Of a stretch of DNA of 26,397 nt, positions 22,150-26,397 are shown piece by piece (the stretch's first letter is position 1; each line of letters starts with the position of its first letter). Made by a program: the position numbers and the translations under genes. This DNA is from a virus, in IMG/VR virus record IMGVR_UViG_3300005529_000088, positions 1 to 26,397 of that record, one strand, 5' to 3'. The notes beneath the pieces were generated by a model. It ran no database searches. It was not told where the DNA came from and worked only from the letters and a program-made list of their open reading frames with translations.

Positions 22150-24043
22150 CCCATCCTTTCAGCGAGCCCACCGCCGCGCTCAAGCCGTCGTGCTCGCCGC
22201 TTCCTGGCTCGAAATTATCAACCGCCCAGTCTCCCTGCGCAATGGCTCTCGCGACTTCCAGCTCTCGCAACCGTCGCTGCTCCGTCGGATCGGCTCGCTG
22301 CTGTTTCGCCTGCGGAAGATTATCTCCAAAGTCTTCATCGTCCGCCGCCACCAGCGCGAAATTCCACGCCATTACTGCGTCGTCGTCGCCAGTCTCAGCG
22401 TAATACTGGTCCTGAATGAAGCCCGGCGCAACGACGAAATCGCGAAGCTCGTCCAGCAGCACCTGCGAGCGGATTATTACGCCGTCGTGGTTGAGCAGCG
22501 ACCGGCTGACTCCGATGAGGTATCGCTTGGACTCGTTCGACGTTTTCCAGCCGGTCAGATTCGTAATTTTCGGGGCGATGCGCTCGCGATTCTTCCAGAA
22601 ATACAGGTTCGGATATCCGTTCTTCTTGAGTCGCGCGTCTGTGTTGTAGCCCGGTCCGGTCAGCTCCGTGTTGATCTGCGCCTCGTTGTAGTACATGCCG
22701 AGCGAGAACATCAGCCAGCCGAGGTCGTCGGGATCGACGAGAATGTGGGCTTCTGCGACCTGCTCGCGCGTTTCGCCATCAATAACCTCGCCGACCGACC
22801 AGTTGCGTCCCTCGATGCCGAGGCTCACGTCGATGCCCAGATAGTACCGCCGACCGGGCTGCGGCTCCTTCCAGATCGCGATGTACTCTTTACCGGCGGC
22901 GATTTCGGTATCGGTGCGCAGCGCATTAAACAACTGCGGCTTGATGACATTCCCGGCGTGCGACGGCTTCAATTCGGCGTACCATTTCGGCGGCCGGACG
23001 TTCGCCTCCTGGCGTTCGAGCGCGTCGAGCGGATACACGTTCACGTCCATCCGCACCCAGGCGTCTTCGTAGCGGTGTGGATACTCTTGTGCGAATAGCC
23101 GCTCGCCATCGGCGCGGTCCGCGATGGTGATGCGGCGCCACTTCAACTGCTCAAACGTCAGTTCCCACGGCGGCAGCCCCCCGTCGCATTGCTTCGTGCC
23201 TTGCGCCGCAAGCTTGATGAGCGCGCGTTCCTCGGCATTCGGCCTGAACTTCTCACCCTTGTCGAGCACGACCGAATACGTCGGATCATACCACCACGGC
23301 ACGAACAGAAAAAAATACGATGTTTTACCGCTGCGCGCCGCGTCGCATTTTTCGCGAAAGTAATTGCCGCGATAGAACGCCGTCGATTCGTCGAGATGAA
23401 TCGTGCCTGGTTCAAGATGAAGCGCCGGCAGCAAGGTGTTTTCCAGCATCGTGCAGGCGTTTTCCGGCCATTTCGACGTTTCGCTCGTGTGCAACCCTTG
23501 GAGCGTCGCCGCCGTGCCGGTTACTTCCTTCGCGACCGCGAACGTCATGCGCGAGTTGTTCCCGGGATCGATATGACGACTTTTGGGGTTCGGATTCTCG
23601 AAAACGAGCTCCGACTTTGAGGCGTATCGCGTCAGCGGCTTGTAGTCCGGTCGAAGATTGTCGTAGGCGAAGCGCGCGATGTTGAAGATCAGCTCGGTCG
23701 TCGGCTTGTCGTTCGCGATGAGCAGCGAGTTGAAGTTGCGCGTCAGCACCGCGCCCTGAAGCATCCGATTTTCCGAGTACGTCGAAAGTCCCTGCTGACG
23801 GGCCTTGACGCAGCGCCCGCGAACCCAGCCGCGCGTCCGTGCCTGCTCCTCGATCTTTTTGTGGAATGCGAGCTGCGCCGGCCGCTGCGTGATATCGAGC
23901 GAACAAATGTCGCCGGGTCGTTTGCCGCGGATGCGGATTTGCTCACGCGCGAACGCCTCGAAATTGCGCCGATAGAACTCCTTGCGGAGCGCGACTTGAA
24001 GCAGGCGCTGCTGCTCAGCTTGCGCTCGATTCGCCGTTCGCAT
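22145..24043 (-). CDS. terL: Terminase large subunit
   Basis: This 632-aa protein is the packaging motor ATPase plus nuclease. The ATPase has a deviant Walker A, KARQQGLST (residues 70-78), common in terminases. A Walker B-like LHTSETSKW follows with Ser187-Glu188, then IHLDESTAFYRGN near 215-227, fitting the coupling motif. The RNase H-like nuclease supplies acids at GIDVS (Asp405), INTELTGPG (Glu460) and GDDDAVMAW (Asp553-555). The length is usual for the family. It overlaps the ribbon-helix-helix-like gene by 29 bases and ends eight bases before the 204-aa gene's start codon. Cutting mode (headful, cos or terminal repeat) cannot be told. Confidence 0.92.
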   Translation of the reverse strand: MRTANRAQAEQQRLLQVALRKEFYRRNFEAFAREQIRIRGKRPGDICSLDITQRPAQLAFHKKIEEQARTRGWVRGRCVKARQQGLSTYSENRMLQGAVLTRNFNSLLIANDKPTTELIFNIARFAYDNLRPDYKPLTRYASKSELVFENPNPKSRHIDPGNNSRMTFAVAKEVTGTAATLQGLHTSETSKWPENACTMLENTLLPALHLEPGTIHLDESTAFYRGNYFREKCDAARSGKTSYFFLFVPWWYDPTYSVVLDKGEKFRPNAEERALIKLAAQGTKQCDGGLPPWELTFEQLKWRRITIADRADGERLFAQEYPHRYEDAWVRMDVNVYPLDALERQEANVRPPKWYAELKPSHAGNVIKPQLFNALRTDTEIAAGKEYIAIWKEPQPGRRYYLGIDVSLGIEGRNWSVGEVIDGETREQVAEAHILVDPDDLGWLMFSLGMYYNEAQINTELTGPGYNTDARLKKNGYPNLYFWKNRERIAPKITNLTGWKTSNESKRYLIGVSRSLLNHDGVIIRSQVLLDELRDFVVAPGFIQDQYYAETGDDDAVMAWNFALVAADDEDFGDNLPQAKQQRADPTEQRRLRELEVARAIAQGDWAVDNFEPGSGEHDGLSAAVGSLKGWD

Positions 24044-24377
24044 TTTCTGCTGCTGCCGCCGCTACCGTCGCCGTTGCGCTGGCCGCTTCTTCGGCTTCCC
24101 GCGCCGCCCGCTTGGCCTCCATCGCGGCGTGCGCCTTTTCCAGATTCTTGAGGGCGACCCCCCTCATTTTCTTGTGCCGGTCGAGCGTCCGCAGCTCCCG
24201 CAACAGCAGAAACTCGATGTATTCGTGGGTGCTCAGGTGTCGCTCCGCCGCAAGCTGGCGGACTTGCAGATGCTGCTCCGGCGTAAGCCAGACCGAATGG
24301 TTGACACGCGTGACCGTCACCTTCGTCCCGTAGGACTGCTGCTTCATGCTTTCGAGCCTGCCGCGCGTGAGATACAT
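24015..24377 (-). CDS. Ribbon-helix-helix-like protein, small terminase candidate
   Basis: I chose ATG 24377 (TGATG with the 47-aa gene); the frame is open 19 codons further, and Met11 (MKQQSYG) is another option. In the 120-aa product, VTVTRVNHSVWLTPEQ forms a strand, then HLQVRQLAAERHLSTHEYIEFLLLREL makes two helices, as in CopG/Arc-type ribbon-helix-helix DNA-binding domains. A basic helix follows (KKMRGVALKNLEKAHAAME), then an Ala/Glu-rich coil. A small DNA-binding protein with a coiled coil, translated into the large terminase, is a good small-terminase candidate. It could also be a transcription regulator. Confidence 0.55.
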   Translation of the reverse strand: MYLTRGRLESMKQQSYGTKVTVTRVNHSVWLTPEQHLQVRQLAAERHLSTHEYIEFLLLRELRTLDRHKKMRGVALKNLEKAHAAMEAKRAAREAEEAASATATVAAAAAENANGESSAS

Positions 24378-24520
24378 CAGAATCGCCTCCAGCGATGTTC
24401 GCGCATGTCGAGAACCGGACGCCGCGCGTCCCACGGACGACGCCGGCGGCGCGAAGCCGGATTATTCATCCGCAAACGCTGCATCTGCATGAAGCGGCGC
24501 TGCTCAGGCGTTACCGCCAT
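24377..24520 (-). CDS. Basic mini-protein (47 aa)
   Basis: This short gene occupies the space between the one-TM protein and the ribbon-helix-helix gene. ATG 24520 is inside the upstream gene (17-base overlap) and its TGA forms TGATG with the next ATG. The product starts MAVTPEQRRFMQMQRLRM and continues with a run of five Arg and WDARRP, ending HRWRRF. The double coupling supports it as a real gene. Function is unknown; nucleic-acid binding is plausible. Confidence 0.5.
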   Translation of the reverse strand: MAVTPEQRRFMQMQRLRMNNPASRRRRRPWDARRPVLDMREHRWRRF

Positions 24521-24851
24521 TCAGTTGCTCCATGATTGCCGCCACTTCGTCCGTCGTCGGCGCGGGCTCGCGGAACGTGCCGCGTGCCATTCCGGCCACA
24601 TCATGCGGAAATTCCACGGCGGGCTGCTCGCGCGATTGCGGCGGCGGCGGAGTCGCGAAGGTCGCCGGCTTCCCAGGCATCATCTCCGCCGCAGCGGGCG
24701 CGAGCACGCGATTGAGTGCGCGCAGCGCTGGCCACAACCGCATCAGGTCGCTCAACGCCTGTGCCTGCCGTTGCACCCAGTACGCGATGTACGCGAGTTC
24801 CGCGACCGCAGCCACTGCGATGACCAAAATCAGTAAGCTAAGATTCGACAT
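24504..24851 (-). CDS. Single-TM small protein (115 aa), possible lysis or membrane protein
   Basis: Residues about 4-26 (LSLLILVIAVAAVAELAYI and flanks) form one strong membrane segment. A mildly basic region (RQAQALSDLMRLWPALRAL) and a Pro-rich, probably disordered remainder follow. The gene lies just upstream of the terminase genes, where T7-like phages keep a holin and an Rz-type spanin. It could be such a lysis factor, but no cysteine-lipobox or coiled-coil partner is seen. It overlaps the 303-aa gene by 14 bases. The role is inferred only. Confidence 0.6.
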   Translation of the reverse strand: MSNLSLLILVIAVAAVAELAYIAYWVQRQAQALSDLMRLWPALRALNRVLAPAAAEMMPGKPATFATPPPPQSREQPAVEFPHDVAGMARGTFREPAPTTDEVAAIMEQLNGGNA

Positions 24852-25749
24852 CCGCCGTCCCTCCGTTTTTCATCTGCCGCTCCAGTTCCTCGTCGCTCAG
24901 CGTCGATACGTCTTTCACGGGAAACGCCTGTCCCGGTATCACCGCCGTCGGCGTCGGCGCCGGCTGCTCCGCCGCATACTTCAGCAGCCGCGTATAAATT
25001 TCCACCGCCTCCTCAAGCCGCCCCTCTTGGACGTAATATACCGCGAATCGCTCCAGCGCCCTCGCGTACCGCCCGCGCTGCTCCCCGAGCCATTCCGGCG
25101 GCACCCGCGCCCGCAGCGTCGGCAGCCGCAACTTTTTGGGAACCGGCAGTCCGCCCTGTCCGTCACCGTCCACGATGCCGTTCAAATCCTCCGCGAGTCG
25201 CGCACGCCGCAGCAGCTCGTCCTGGATCGCCACGACGGGAATCTCCACCATTCTGCCGCCCAAGCCGCCCGGATCCTCGTCCGGCTGCGGCTCCGTGCCT
25301 TTCAGGATGTCGCTGAACGCGCTCGGCTCCCCCTGCGGCCAGTCGCTCACTTGCCCGAGCTGGCCGTTGACCCATTTCAGTCGCTCCCACAGCTCGCGCC
25401 GAACCAACAAAACCAATTCCCGCCGAAGCGCCTTCTCGCGTCGGCCGGCCGAATCCAACGTCGCGCGCGCCTTTTCGAGACGCCGCACGCCATCCGCATC
25501 CAACGCGAAAACGTCCCGTTCCAATTCGGGAATCTCGGCCCGCGCGCGCTCCGCGCGCTCCTGCTCGCGCCGTATCCCCTTCGCGATGATGCGACGCTTC
25601 TTCTCGAACGTCCGGTCGCTCGGCGTGCCCCCGTGCCAGTCGATCGCGCGCGCCCGCTGTCGCGCCTCCAGTCCCACCATTGCGCGCATCCACACCATCC
25701 GGTCCGCATACAGCACCGCGCGTATCTGCTCGGACGTCGGCAATTCCAT
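24838..25749 (-). CDS. Coiled-coil/TPR-like hypothetical protein (303 aa)
   Basis: The N-terminal half is strongly helical and charged (KKRRIIAKGIRREQERAER, RRLEKARATLD), so it is likely a coiled coil. Residues about 225-258 (RYARALERFAVYYVQEG, RLEEAVEIYTRLLKYA) look like one tetratricopeptide repeat. The C-terminus has STLSDEELERQMKN, an ending also seen in terminase-associated proteins. ATG 25749 follows the methyltransferase TGA directly. It could be a packaging factor or a large-subunit partner. I recognise no family with certainty. Confidence 0.6.
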   Translation of the reverse strand: MELPTSEQIRAVLYADRMVWMRAMVGLEARQRARAIDWHGGTPSDRTFEKKRRIIAKGIRREQERAERARAEIPELERDVFALDADGVRRLEKARATLDSAGRREKALRRELVLLVRRELWERLKWVNGQLGQVSDWPQGEPSAFSDILKGTEPQPDEDPGGLGGRMVEIPVVAIQDELLRRARLAEDLNGIVDGDGQGGLPVPKKLRLPTLRARVPPEWLGEQRGRYARALERFAVYYVQEGRLEEAVEIYTRLLKYAAEQPAPTPTAVIPGQAFPVKDVSTLSDEELERQMKNGGTADVES

Positions 25750-26343
25750 TCACTTCGACGGCCCCCGAAAGTCCCTCACAGCCCAAATGCTGTCCGGCAG
25801 CCGCTCCCATTCCCCCACCGCCTCCGCCAGCGCCCGCCGCACGCTCTCGTACCCCTCGTCATGCCCCGCCAACACCCCGCCGCGCGCCACCCGCGCCCCA
25901 TACCCTCTCACATCCGCCAATACCGCCTCGTATGAATGATCCGCATCAATAAACACCAAATCGAAAAACGGCAGCCCCCGCCTCGCCGCCTCCACCGACC
26001 GACACGGATGCACCACCAGCCGATCCAAAATCCCAAACCGCCCCACCGCCGCCAAAAACCCCGGAAACTCCGCCGGCGGCCCGTCCCCGCTCAGCAAATC
26101 CCCAAACGTGTCTACCACATGCACCGTCAGCCTCCGCGCCCGCACAATGTCCGCCACGCTACACAGACTCCGCCCTCGCCACGCCCCAACCTCACACGCC
26201 ACCCCGCCCTCGGGCACCCCACCATACAACCCCCGATAACTCTCAATATCCCCGCCCGAAAAGTTACCCCTGCGGCAATTCCATCTCAGTTTTCCCGATT
26301 CTCCCCGTTGACCATCTTCCGTAAAATCCCTATACACCCACAC
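25750..26343 (-). CDS. Class I SAM-dependent methyltransferase (5' end uncertain)
   Basis: The core is clear. CEVGAWRGRSLCSV is motif I, HVVDTFGDLL motif II, and FFDLVFIDADHSYEAVLADV is the Asp-containing strand and helix seen in the Methyltransf_24/TylF-like group, followed by GGVLAGHDEGYESV. These enzymes methylate small molecules or sugars using S-adenosylmethionine. The listed start is a GTG at 26343, but the same frame stays open to the window end and copy D of the 20-bp motif lies within it. The true start may be downstream, or the gene may continue beyond the edge. The minus strand is markedly G-rich here (plus-strand 26041-26100 has 31 C and 12 G), unlike the rest of the window, suggesting recent transfer or skew. 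Confidence 0.75.
   Translation of the reverse strand: MWVYRDFTEDGQRGESGKLRWNCRRGNFSGGDIESYRGLYGGVPEGGVACEVGAWRGRSLCSVADIVRARRLTVHVVDTFGDLLSGDGPPAEFPGFLAAVGRFGILDRLVVHPCRSVEAARRGLPFFDLVFIDADHSYEAVLADVRGYGARVARGGVLAGHDEGYESVRRALAEAVGEWERLPDSIWAVRDFRGPSK
26307..26326 (-). promoter_or_regulatory. 20-bp repeated motif, copy D
   Basis: On the minus strand this reads TTTTACGGAAGATGGTCAAC, 17 of 20 identical to copy C. It sits in the poorly defined 5' part of the methyltransferase frame, which suggests that part is leader rather than coding. Confidence 0.45.
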
Positions 26344-26397
26344 CGCACCAAAAACTAGCCAGCGGCCACGCAGCTCGCGCGAAACGAACCCCCCCCC
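26344..26397. other. Right contig edge
   Basis: These 54 bases hold no identifiable gene start. They end in nine C's (26389-26397), probably an assembly edge. The methyltransferase frame stays open through them on the minus strand. Confidence 0.5.

Noticed and set aside
20932-23098. Long plus-strand frames opposite portal and terminase genes
   Set aside because: They lie antisense to strongly recognised genes and give low-quality, Arg-rich translations.
25738-26284. Shared 12-mer CGGCAATTCCAT at 25738-25749 and 26273-26284
   Set aside because: Exact 12-base matches are expected by chance in a window of this size.
1-26397. tRNA genes, CRISPR arrays, insertion sequences and terminal direct repeats
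   Set aside because: None was seen on reading; the two window ends share no evident repeat.

Overview
The window is a 26.4-kb piece of a tailed double-stranded DNA phage, almost certainly with a short tail (podovirus-like). It encodes a terminase, portal, scaffold, major coat protein, an adaptor-like protein, a P22 gp10-like tail hub and a transglycosylase-headed internal virion protein. I see no tail tube, sheath or long tape-measure gene. The DNA is GC-rich, and all genes but one run leftward on the minus strand with stop/start overlaps (ATGA, TGATG, TAATG). No replication, integrase, clear lysis or tRNA genes are present, so this is the late structural half of a genome. The right end closes on nine C's and the left end cuts a gene, so both ends look like contig edges. 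The host cannot be named from the sequence.

In the direction of transcription (right to left): a class I methyltransferase with unusually G-rich coding DNA; a coiled-coil/TPR-like protein; a one-TM small protein; a 47-aa basic protein; a ribbon-helix-helix-like protein that is a small-terminase candidate; the large terminase; a Cys/His-rich 204-aa protein; a possible 15-codon coupling ORF; and the portal. Next comes the only rightward gene, a 58-aa excisionase-type helix-turn-helix protein. It is followed by two small proteins, a scaffold candidate, the major capsid protein, two small head proteins, a glycosyltransferase and a 25-aa protamine-like peptide.

A strong intrinsic terminator then lies directly before the tail region. 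The tail region holds a signal-peptide-bearing fibre, a small secreted six-cysteine protein, the adaptor candidate, a beta-rich surface protein, the hub, an H-lectin-like protein, a possible GNAT-like protein, and three internal/ejection protein candidates ending in a 692-aa lytic transglycosylase. After these come four overlapping tiny Arg/Lys-rich genes, a PGDYG-like protein, a 112-aa protein, a signal-peptide protein with an internal duplication, and a truncated signal-peptide protein.

The most notable signals are these. (i) A 20-bp motif occurs four times, each near a module junction in the right half and always in the same orientation; it is a candidate late promoter or operator. (ii) Four products in a virion gene cluster carry Sec-type signal peptides. 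(iii) There is an array of arginine-rich mini-proteins plus a separate adenovirus-mu-like peptide. (iv) The terminator between the head and tail regions is placed where it could set protein ratios. Functional calls rest on reading motifs by eye; no database search was run.
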